Below are positions 36,714 to 43,863 of a stretch of 46,265 nucleotides of DNA, one piece after another. The notes under the pieces were generated by a model. That model ran no database searches and was not told where the DNA came from. It was given only the letters and a program-made list of their open reading frames with translations. The translations under genes were made by a program, and so were the position numbers. The stretch lies in the NCBI GenBank assembly GCA_014584605.1, contig JACTMO010000019.1, positions 1 to 46,265 of the forward strand, read 5' to 3'. This DNA is from Bacteroidota bacterium (GTDB lineage: Bacteria > Bacteroidota > Bacteroidia > Flavobacteriales_F > PHOS-HE28). Position 1 is the stretch's first letter. The number at the start of each line of letters is the position of its first letter.

Positions 36714-36735
36714 TACCTTCGGCCGGTCAAATGTA
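36714..36735. promoter_or_regulatory. Divergent -7 elements between SAM hydrolase and phoH
   Basis: TACATTTG on the minus strand (36728-36735) faces the SAM hydrolase. TACCTTCG on the plus strand (36714-36721) faces phoH, 57 nt before its start. The two octamers are 6 nt apart, so the promoters would overlap back to back and could compete. Confidence 0.5.
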
Positions 36736-36778
36736 AGGGCGCACGGGCACGGTTCCCGCACCCATCCAAGCAGCGCAC

Positions 36779-37744
36779 GTGGGCGAGCTCTCCATCCAGG
36801 TGACCGGCGTGGACCCGGTCTCGGTCTTCGGCGCCAACGACCAGCATCTGCGCATCATCCGCGGCTTCTTCCCGAAGCTCAACCTGGTGGCGCGCGGCGA
36901 CACCCTGAAGGTGATGGGCAATGAGGAGGATATCACCGTGTTCGCCGAACGGTTCGACCAGCTCGTGGAGCACGTGGAGCGATACAACGAACTGCCGCGC
37001 AAGGTGCTGGACGACATCATGGGCGGCGCGCCGGACACCGAACCCGCCGCCGAGGAGGCCGACGTGCTGGTGCACGGTAACGCCGGCCTGCGCGTCAAGG
37101 CGCGCACACGCAACCAGCAACGGCTGGTGGAGGCGGTGCGCACGCACGACATGGTGTTCGCCGTGGGGCCCGCCGGCACCGGCAAGACCTATACCGCCGT
37201 GGCCCTGGCCGTGCGTGCCCTCAAGGAACGGCAGGTGCGCCGCATCATCCTCACCCGCCCGGCCGTGGAGGCCGGCGAGAACCTGGGTTTCCTGCCCGGC
37301 GACCTGCGCGAGAAGCTCGATCCCTACCTGCAGCCGCTCTACGACGCGCTCAAGGACATGATCCCCGCCGGTCGTCTGGCCGAGCACCTGGAGTCGGGCG
37401 TCATCCAGATCGCCCCCCTCGCCTTCATGCGCGGCCGCACCCTGGACCATGCCTTCGTGATCCTCGACGAGGCCCAGAACGCCACCCTGCCGCAGCTCAA
37501 GATGTTCCTCACCCGCATGGGGCGCAACGCCAAGTTCGTCATCACCGGCGACCTCACGCAGGTGGACCTTCCGCGGCACAGCCCCAGCGGCCTGGAGAAG
37601 GGCATCGGCATGCTGCGCGAGGTGGAGGGCATCGCCATCATCGAGCTCGACGAGAAGGACGTCATCCGGCACGAACTGGTGACCAAGGTGCTGGGCGCCT
37701 TCAAGGACCAGGAACAGCAGGAACGACCCGACCGCACCCCATGA
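36779..37744 (+). CDS. phoH: PhoH-like ATPase
   Basis: Cytoplasmic P-loop ATPase of 321 aa, related to E. coli PhoH/YbeZ and thought to act on RNA, possibly in ribosome or rRNA maturation with YbeY. A KH-like N-terminal domain (IIRGFFPKLNLVARGDTLKVMG) precedes Walker A GPAGTGKT (130-137), RIILTRPAVEAGENLGFLPGD, Walker B FVILDEAQNAT and sensor KFVITGDLTQVDLP. The start is GTG (a GTG start is uncommon among the genes here); no ATG is available nearby upstream in frame. It overlaps purC by ATGA and so is translated together with it. A -7-like octamer is 57 nt upstream. Confidence 0.93.
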   Translation: MGELSIQVTGVDPVSVFGANDQHLRIIRGFFPKLNLVARGDTLKVMGNEEDITVFAERFDQLVEHVERYNELPRKVLDDIMGGAPDTEPAAEEADVLVHGNAGLRVKARTRNQQRLVEAVRTHDMVFAVGPAGTGKTYTAVALAVRALKERQVRRIILTRPAVEAGENLGFLPGDLREKLDPYLQPLYDALKDMIPAGRLAEHLESGVIQIAPLAFMRGRTLDHAFVILDEAQNATLPQLKMFLTRMGRNAKFVITGDLTQVDLPRHSPSGLEKGIGMLREVEGIAIIELDEKDVIRHELVTKVLGAFKDQEQQERPDRTP

Positions 37745-38697
37745 GCACCACCCTTGCCGGGACCCTGATGCGCAGCGACCTGCGGCACCCGCTGATCACC
37801 GGCGTGTACCGCGGCAAGGTGCGCGACGTGTACACCCTGGCCGACGGCCGCATCCTGCTGGTGGCCAGCGACCGCATCAGCGCCTTCGACGTGGTGTTGC
37901 CGCGCGGCATCCCGCACAAGGGCCAGGTGCTCAGCCAGCTCAGCTGGTACATGCTCCAGGCCACGCGCGGCGTGGCGCCCAACTGGGCCATCGCCTCCCC
38001 CGACCCCAACGTGGTCCTCGGTACCGCCTGCAGCACGGTGAAGGTGGAGATGGTGGTGCGCGGTTACCTCGCCGGGCACGCCTGGCGCACCTATGCGACC
38101 GGCGCGCGCACCCTCTGCGGCGCCACCCTGCCCGAGGGGATGCAGGAGAACGACCGCTTCCCCGCGCCGATCATCACGCCCAGCACCAAGGCCGACGTGG
38201 GGCACGATGAGGACATCACCCCGGAGCAGGTCCTGGAGCGCGGGCTGTGCACCCCGCAGGAATGGGACCGCATGCAGCGGTACGCCCTGGCGCTCTTCGC
38301 CGAAGGCACCCGCCTGGCGGCCGAACGCGGCCTGTTGCTGGTGGACACCAAGTACGAGTTCGGCCGCACCCCCGATGGCCGGATCCTGCTCATCGATGAG
38401 GTGCACACCCCGGACAGCTCCCGCTACTTCCATGCCGATGGCTACGCCGAACGACAGGCCCGCGGCGAGCGCCAGAGGCAGCTCAGCAAGGAGTTCGTGC
38501 GCGAATGGCTGATCGCGGGCGGCTTCATGGGCAAGGAGGGCCAGCAGGTGCCGACCATGGACGATGCCTTCGTGCAAAGCGTCACCGACCGCTACGTGGA
38601 GCTCTACGAGCACATCACCGGGCAGTCCTTCAAGCCCGCACCCACCGGGGACATCAACGCCCGTGTGCAACGGGCGGTGGAGGAGTACCTGGGTTGA
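37741..38697 (+). CDS. purC: Phosphoribosylaminoimidazole-succinocarboxamide synthase
   Basis: Enzyme of 318 aa for step seven or eight of purine synthesis: it joins CAIR and aspartate with ATP to make SAICAR. Marks: GVYRGKVRDVYTL, ASDRISAFDVVLPRGIPHKG, the EMVVRGYLAGHAWRTY segment, APIITPSTKADVGHDEDIT, DTKYEFGR and LIDEVHTPDSSRYF. It is of the longer, eukaryote-like type rather than the about 237-aa E. coli type, as is usual in Bacteroidota. It overlaps phoH by 4 nt. A perfect 6-bp hairpin begins right at its stop codon. Confidence 0.97.
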   Translation: MSTTLAGTLMRSDLRHPLITGVYRGKVRDVYTLADGRILLVASDRISAFDVVLPRGIPHKGQVLSQLSWYMLQATRGVAPNWAIASPDPNVVLGTACSTVKVEMVVRGYLAGHAWRTYATGARTLCGATLPEGMQENDRFPAPIITPSTKADVGHDEDITPEQVLERGLCTPQEWDRMQRYALALFAEGTRLAAERGLLLVDTKYEFGRTPDGRILLIDEVHTPDSSRYFHADGYAERQARGERQRQLSKEFVREWLIAGGFMGKEGQQVPTMDDAFVQSVTDRYVELYEHITGQSFKPAPTGDINARVQRAVEEYLG

Positions 38698-38712
38698 GCA
38701 CCGGAACGGTGC
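38698..38712 (+). terminator. Hairpin at the purC stop
   Basis: GCACCG/CGGTGC form a perfect 6-bp stem with a GAA loop (38698-38712), starting just after the purC TGA. A second symmetric CCGG..CCGG unit lies about 25 nt on. No T-run follows, so it may stop transcription with Rho or protect the mRNA end; the call is tentative. Confidence 0.4.
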
Positions 38713-38766
38713 ACCACCTGCCGCCGGAACGGCCGCCGGGTGATGGGCCCGGCCCCGGCCTCCGGA

Positions 38767-39222
38767 TCAGTGCATGCCGGCTTGATCCCCCAGGCCGTTG
38801 AAGAAGCCGACGAGCTCCTCGCGCTGCGCCGGGGAAAGGCGGGCATCGCCATGCGTCCACGTGTAGGGGCGCAAGGGCATCTTCTCCTTCCGGATCATCT
38901 CCACGGCCTCGTCCGCCACATGGGCACGGTCTTCAGGCGGGTACCGCCCCCAGCTCGACGCGTCGAACTGGTCGCGGCCCTCGTGGATGTGGTGTTGCAG
39001 GAACCAGTTCACCGGGGTGATGGCGGCGTACCACGGATAGCGGGGCTGGCCGCTGTGGCAGTCGTAACAGGCCGAACGCAGCACGCCCTCCACCTCGGCC
39101 GATGGCGTGGTCAGGGCGATCAGGTCGCTGGCGGGGTCCAGGGGCTCGGCGGTGCGTTCGGGGCGAATGAACTGGGCGGCGCCGAGGAGTCCGATCGCAG
39201 CGAGGAGGAGGCGGCGGCGCAT
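38767..39222 (-). CDS. Haem_bd-domain c-type heme protein
   Basis: A 151-aa exported protein. N-terminal hydrophobic leader RRRLLLAAIGLLGAAQFI. One heme motif CYDCH, embedded in VLRSACYDCHSGQPRYPWYAAITPVNWFLQHHIHEGRDQF, then RAHVADEAVEMIRKEKMPLRPYTWTHGDARLS. This is the pattern of the Haem_bd family (PF14376 by memory), a small periplasmic or membrane-bound c-type cytochrome domain. With the class II-like cytochrome above it is the second heme protein in the window. TATCTTTC (minus strand, 39235-39242), one base from the -7 consensus, ends 12 nt before the ATG. Its electron partner is unknown. Confidence 0.88.
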   Translation of the reverse strand: MRRRLLLAAIGLLGAAQFIRPERTAEPLDPASDLIALTTPSAEVEGVLRSACYDCHSGQPRYPWYAAITPVNWFLQHHIHEGRDQFDASSWGRYPPEDRAHVADEAVEMIRKEKMPLRPYTWTHGDARLSPAQREELVGFFNGLGDQAGMH

Positions 39223-39328
39223 GGGGGTGTGGCCGAAAGATAGGCGGTGCGCTCCGCACGTGCGGGCGGGCACGGCCGGGCGGATCCGTTCCGATGAGCC
39301 GACGCCGGATGAACGTCAGGTGCGGCGT

Positions 39329-41635
39329 TCAAGGCAGCTGCTGGGTGCGCACGACCGTGGGCACGGACCCGCCGATGTTCACCAGGATCGGGTCCCGGTC
39401 GTTGGCGCTGCCGGCGTACTTCACCTGGCCGTTGAGGTTCACATCCTCGGGGAAGTAGCCGTTCACGGTGTTCGTGGGCACGTTGCCCCCGATCCGGACC
39501 AGGATGGGGTCGCGGTCATTGCCGCCGCCGGCGTACTTCACCTGACCGTTGTAGCTGACGTCGCCGGCCCAGAGGAGCTGCCGGTCAAATGCACCGCCGC
39601 TCGCCTTCCTGGCGTTCGTTCCGAAGGTGGGCGTGGCCAGGGTGGTCAGGTCCACGGTGGTGCTGGTTGGACTTAGGGCGAGCTGCCCTGCGGTCATGCA
39701 GCCCAGGTGATTGCGGTGCCGCACGGCCAGGTGGTAGCTGCCCGTGGGCATCGGGAAGCTCACCGGCGAAACGCCGTCCGGCTCCACGACATCGCCATCC
39801 CGCTGGATCAGTGCGCTCCGGGACGAAACGACTGTGGCGGGTGTGTTCGCGTCCCGCAGTTCAAGCAGCACCCAATCCACAATGGCGTCGTTGCCCGCGG
39901 TGGTGAGCACGGCCGGATCGATCGCCGCATCGTTGCCGCCACCGACGTGCGTGTACCCGAGCCCGGGATAGGGATCGGTGAGCGGGAAGGTGCCCAGGCT
40001 GCGCAGCGCATCGTTCATCAGACCGGTCGTGCTGGAGTACGGGCCTTCGAGCATGGCGCGCGCGGAGACCAGCACGCAGTTCTGGATCGTGATGTCGGCC
40101 CCGTTGTCGGTGCCGGTGATCGGCGGATCGCTGCCCACCACCCGGATGCGGTAGCCGGACCCATCGGGCGTGCCTTGGGGGACCGTGGCGGTGATGGTCC
40201 CTCCGGTGGTGCCCACGACCGACCCGACGGCCGTGGGGGAGGCGAAGCTGCCGTTCGCGTCGCTTAGTTCGGCGGTGAAGCTGTTGCCCACGTTGAAGGT
40301 GCCTTCCACGACGAAGGGCACGTCCAGGGAGGTGCCCGCGCAGATGGGCCCGCTCACGCTTCCGGTGGTGAGGGAAGGCGGCGCCGCGAAGGCAAGGACC
40401 GCATAGCCGCTGCCGATCCCGCCGCTGTACATCGCGTTGCGGGTGCCTTGACACACACAGGCCACGGTGAGCACGTCATCGGTCGTGGTGGGATCCCCAT
40501 CATCACAGGCCGACCCGATGGCGGCAACGGCGAGGTCGCCATCGTCGCAGTCCAGGTTGTTGGCCACATGACCGATGGGCTGCGTGCAATCCAACACGGC
40601 GGGGCCGGCGCCGAAGCCATCCCCATCACTGTCCACGTACCACACGGGAACGGCGTGGATCGCGATGGCAGCGCCGTTGTCATCCCCCAGCGTGATCGGG
40701 TCGCTGCCGATCACACGGATGCGGTATCCGGTGCCCGCCGGGGTCCCGGGCGGGATCACCCCGTTGATGGTGCCACCGGCCGTACCGCTCGCGCTGCCGA
40801 TGTCCACCGCGTTCACGAAACTGCCCGTGGAGTCGCTGAGCTGCGCGGTGAAGGTGTTGCCCGTATTGAAGAACCCCGGGTCCACGGCATAGGGTACATC
40901 CACAGGGCCACTGGCGCAGAGCGGACCGGCCACGGCACCGGTGGTGAGCGGACGCGGAACGGTGAAGGTGAACTGGGCATGGCCACTGCCGATGCCGCCG
41001 ACGAAGGCTCCGGGCAGGTTGCCCTGACACGCGCATGCGGCGGTGAGCACATCGTCCACAGTACCGCCATCACCATCATCGCAGGTCTGGCCGGTGGCGG
41101 TGATCGCGATGTTCCCGTCGTCGCAATCGGTATTGTTGGCCACATGACCCGCAGGCTGGATGCAATCCAGCACGGCGGACCCGGCTCCGAAGCCATCCCC
41201 ATCAAGGTCGGGATACCACACGGAGATGGCGGTGATCGCGATGTTCGTTCCATTGTCACCGCCCAATGCAACGGGATCGCTGCCCGTCACACGGATGCGG
41301 TATCCAGCGCCCGCCGGGGTCGCCTGCGGGATCACCGCGCTGATGGTGCCGGCGGCCGTACCGATGATACTGCCGATAGCGACCGCGTTCACGAAACTGC
41401 CTGCGGCATCGCTGAGCTGCGCCGTGAAGGTGTTCCCGCTATTGAAGAACCCCGGGTCCACGGTGTAGGGCACATCCACCGTACCGCCGGCGCAGAGCGG
41501 CCCGGCCACGGGACCGGTGGTGATCGGACGCGGGACGGTGAATGAGAACTGGTCGTACCCGCTGCCGATGCCTCCCGAGTATTGCGCGGTGGCTGCCATG
41601 GACAGCAGCAGCAGGATCGAAGTGAGGATTCTCAT
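39329..41635 (-). CDS. Tandem-repeat surface protein with dockerin-like C-terminal module
   Basis: A 768-aa secreted protein. Signal peptide MRILTSILLLLSMAATAQ. Residues about 19-520 are three tandem units of about 192 aa (third shortened). Each opens YSGGIGSGYxQFxF, has a beta domain ending GYRIRVxGSDP, and the first two carry a calcium-type motif DxDGDGFGAG with DCDDG, and a CDDGD..DDVLT..CACQG segment. Residues about 521-680 form another domain (NDAIVDWVLLELRD, QRDGDVVEPDGVSPVSF, YHLAVRHRNHLG) I recall from Flavobacteriales secreted proteins. The end has two dockerin-like repeats, NGQVKYAGxxNDRDPIL with IGGxVPT, ending QLP. No canonical type A T9SS domain is seen. Function is probably adhesion or surface structure. 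Confidence 0.85.
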   Translation of the reverse strand: MRILTSILLLLSMAATAQYSGGIGSGYDQFSFTVPRPITTGPVAGPLCAGGTVDVPYTVDPGFFNSGNTFTAQLSDAAGSFVNAVAIGSIIGTAAGTISAVIPQATPAGAGYRIRVTGSDPVALGGDNGTNIAITAISVWYPDLDGDGFGAGSAVLDCIQPAGHVANNTDCDDGNIAITATGQTCDDGDGGTVDDVLTAACACQGNLPGAFVGGIGSGHAQFTFTVPRPLTTGAVAGPLCASGPVDVPYAVDPGFFNTGNTFTAQLSDSTGSFVNAVDIGSASGTAGGTINGVIPPGTPAGTGYRIRVIGSDPITLGDDNGAAIAIHAVPVWYVDSDGDGFGAGPAVLDCTQPIGHVANNLDCDDGDLAVAAIGSACDDGDPTTTDDVLTVACVCQGTRNAMYSGGIGSGYAVLAFAAPPSLTTGSVSGPICAGTSLDVPFVVEGTFNVGNSFTAELSDANGSFASPTAVGSVVGTTGGTITATVPQGTPDGSGYRIRVVGSDPPITGTDNGADITIQNCVLVSARAMLEGPYSSTTGLMNDALRSLGTFPLTDPYPGLGYTHVGGGNDAAIDPAVLTTAGNDAIVDWVLLELRDANTPATVVSSRSALIQRDGDVVEPDGVSPVSFPMPTGSYHLAVRHRNHLGCMTAGQLALSPTSTTVDLTTLATPTFGTNARKASGGAFDRQLLWAGDVSYNGQVKYAGGGNDRDPILVRIGGNVPTNTVNGYFPEDVNLNGQVKYAGSANDRDPILVNIGGSVPTVVRTQQLP
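40076..41581 (-). repeat. Three tandem ~192-aa protein repeats in the surface protein
   Basis: Units begin at residues about 19, 212 and 404 of the 768-aa protein, each with GGIGSG, PxxTTGxVxGPxCA, FTAxLSDxxGSF and GYRIRVxGSDP landmarks. The first two include the DGDGFGAG metal-type motif; the third lacks it. DNA of units 1 and 2 is similar over most of its length, consistent with internal duplication. Confidence 0.8.
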
Positions 41636-41724
41636 GGGAGCGGGTTCGTGGGCTGGGTCACTTCAGCGGGCGGTTCACGCGGGAAAGGTCCTTGGGTGGA
41701 TGGCGCCGCACCATGGTTGCGAGG

Positions 41725-43275
41725 TCACCGGACACCACGTGCGCCATAGTACCGGTCCCGACCAACACCTTGCAACACGTTCCGCCCGGATATCCGGGAC
41801 AAGTCGGCGTTCCACCCGATGCTGCCTCCACGATGCGAGGCGAAGTAGCCCACGCCGAGGACCACACCGGGCGTGTTGCTGTCGCCCGTGGCGTTCAAAC
41901 TGCCATCGCCCATGTTGCCGGGGTAGTTCACGAGCCCGCCCACGCGCGCGGTGGGTTCATACACATTCCCGCTCAGTTCCATCACGCCATAGTAGGAGGC
42001 CCCGGCATCTACGCGTCCACTGCTGCCCGTGGCGAAGACGCCCACGCGCCGGACACCGGGAGTGCCGCCAAGCGAGACGTTGGCCCCGACCGGAATGGCC
42101 GACTCGTCGATGGCACCGTTGTTCGGGAAAGCGGCATTCGCACCCGGTGTGAAGGTCGTGGTGCCCCAGGCGAACTCGTCGGCCACGGGAAGCAGGGGGC
42201 CCCGTGCGGCTTTTTCATACTCCAGCTCGCTCATGAGCCGCAGGCCGCACCAGTCCAGGTATGCGGCCGCGTCACTGAAGTTCAAGTAATTGCAGGCCAT
42301 CCATTGGCCGTCATTGGACTCACCCCCGATGTCATTGCCGTTCAGGTCGCAATAGAAGGTGACCGGCACGTTGGCGGTCAGTTGTTCATCACAGCGGATG
42401 CCGTTGTGGGCCAACGAGAAACTGGTCCCGAGCATCACGTAGCGGTCGAAGGTCTGCGTTACGTGGGGGGCCAGATTCGATCCCACCCGAGTATCCTGCT
42501 GGGTGCGCGTCAGGGTGTTGAGGAAGTCCACGTACGCCTGCTGGGTCACCTCGTACTTCATCATGTAGAAGGCCTTGAAGCCTTTGGGGGTCGAAGCGGG
42601 GATCGTCTGGGTCTGCATGCTGGACCCAGGCTCCGCCCACAAGGAGCCCGGAACGTTCGCGACGGGCAGTGGATCCTCGCTCGTGATCAGGAAGGGATCG
42701 TTCGTGGTGCCGTTCTTGAACCGCCCGTTCTCGGTGCCTCCGCTGCCGACGTAGAAGGGCCCTTCGGCGATGTGCACCATTTCGATGGCGAAGACCTTCA
42801 CCTGGTCGATGTCGGTATAGCTGATGCCGTTCTGGCTGTAGTTCCAGCGCAGCTCCACATCATTGGCGCTGAAGGTGCCGCTGCCATCGGCACTGCGATG
42901 GATGAACACGCCCGCCCCCCAGTTGGTCGCAGCATCGAAAGGACTTCCGGGGCTCAAAAGGCCGTTGGTGATGGTCGCCGGAGTGCCAGTGCCGGACAGG
43001 TGATCGGCCTGGTCGCCCAATCGGGCGTGTTGCCAAAGGCCGGTCGTGAGGTCCTTGTATTTCACGAAGACCCAGGCGGCATCCCACGCGCTGGTACCGC
43101 TGTTCCGCCAGCTGTTCTCCCACGTGATGCTGAAGCGTACATTGACATGGGTCCCGGTATTGGCCGTGAGGGTGCCTGCCGATACGGCGATGTTATTGGC
43201 GCGCGCATCCGGTGCGCCCAGCAGGCAAACGGTGGTACCGAGCAAGAGACACAGGGCGTTGGTGTTCGGGCTCAT
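41725..43275 (-). CDS. Secreted SUMF1/FGE-fold protein, probably non-catalytic
   Basis: A 516-aa exported protein with leader MSPNTNALCLLLGTTVCLLGAPDARA. About the first 170 residues form a beta-rich domain (NIAVSAGTLTANTGTHVNVRFSITWENSW). The rest is a formylglycine-generating-enzyme/SUMF1 fold: FYMMKYEVTQQAYVDFLN, LRLMSELEYEKAARG, YYGVMELSGNVYEPTARVG, FASHRGGSIGW, GVGRDRYYGARGVR at the end. The two catalytic Cys of true FGE, expected in the last strands (FRC-type end), are absent; the chain ends GVR. So a binding or structural role is more likely. A perfect -7 element TACGTTTG (minus strand, 43299-43306) is 23 nt upstream. The repeat protein follows 89 nt downstream. Confidence 0.88.
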   Translation of the reverse strand: MSPNTNALCLLLGTTVCLLGAPDARANNIAVSAGTLTANTGTHVNVRFSITWENSWRNSGTSAWDAAWVFVKYKDLTTGLWQHARLGDQADHLSGTGTPATITNGLLSPGSPFDAATNWGAGVFIHRSADGSGTFSANDVELRWNYSQNGISYTDIDQVKVFAIEMVHIAEGPFYVGSGGTENGRFKNGTTNDPFLITSEDPLPVANVPGSLWAEPGSSMQTQTIPASTPKGFKAFYMMKYEVTQQAYVDFLNTLTRTQQDTRVGSNLAPHVTQTFDRYVMLGTSFSLAHNGIRCDEQLTANVPVTFYCDLNGNDIGGESNDGQWMACNYLNFSDAAAYLDWCGLRLMSELEYEKAARGPLLPVADEFAWGTTTFTPGANAAFPNNGAIDESAIPVGANVSLGGTPGVRRVGVFATGSSGRVDAGASYYGVMELSGNVYEPTARVGGLVNYPGNMGDGSLNATGDSNTPGVVLGVGYFASHRGGSIGWNADLSRISGRNVLQGVGRDRYYGARGVR

Positions 43276-43298
43276 GGGTTCGGCTGATCAGCGGTGGC

Positions 43299-43306
43299 CA
43301 AACGTA
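43299..43306 (-). promoter_or_regulatory. -7 element TACGTTTG of the SUMF1-fold gene
   Basis: A full TAnnTTTG match on the minus strand, 23 nt upstream of the start codon. It may also drive the repeat-protein gene downstream. Confidence 0.6.
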
Positions 43307-43430
43307 TTTCGTGTGGGGAGGGCGGGGCAATAGAACTTTCGTTAGTATGCATGACCAGCGCGGGCCATTTCGCGAAGCCAAGGCGAAGGGTCACTTCAAC
43401 CACCGGTCTGTCGTCGCTCCGCGCCCTGCC

Positions 43431-43538
43431 CAAGGCAGATGCTGGGTGCGCACGGCCGTGGGCACGGAACCACCGATGTTCACCAGGACCGGGTCCCGGT
43501 CGTTGGCGCTGCCGGCGCGCTTCACCCGGCCGTTGAAG
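43431..43538 (-). pseudogene. Decayed copy of the dockerin-like C-terminal module
   Basis: This 108-nt stretch aligns without gaps to 39330-39437, the last codons of the repeat surface protein, with nine mismatches (about 92% identity) in the same orientation. It encodes NGRVKRAGSANDRDPVLVN followed by IGGSVPTAVRTQHLP. The stop codon has become TGG. By my count seven of nine changes alter residues, hitting key Tyr and Gln positions, consistent with relaxed selection. Upstream the frame does not continue into a recognisable protein. It is probably the remnant of a lost paralogue that once lay upstream of the SUMF1-fold gene. Confidence 0.75.
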
Positions 43539-43802
43539 GTGGCCTCGCGGCGACCGCATCGTTCGCTCACCAAGGCCATGCCGGCCGCAGGGGCGTGGGC
43601 GGGGAGGCCCATGCCGGGAAGCGCGTCGTTCGGTGGATGGAGCACCATCACCGATCGATCGGGACGGATCCTCAGCAGGGTGGCAGGGCATTGTCGTGCA
43701 TGCCGATGGCCGCGTATGCCGGCCCGAACGGCTCACCTGCTCGTCATCGGCCACGGCGCCGCGTCGATGCGGGGCGTTACGTGACGGAGCACTGAACCAT
43801 CG

Positions 43803-43822
43803 CGACGGCCACGTGGCCGTCG
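43803..43822. terminator. 20-bp perfect palindrome after the protease gene
   Basis: CGACGGCCACGTGGCCGTCG is self-complementary over 20 bp (8-bp stem with ACGT loop if folded as RNA), 41 nt past the stop of the minus-strand protease gene. It may be its terminator, although no T-run follows, or a protein-binding site. Confidence 0.4.
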
Positions 43823-43863
43823 ACCCTTGTTGCGGAACGTCGGCGCTACGCTGCCGAACGGGT

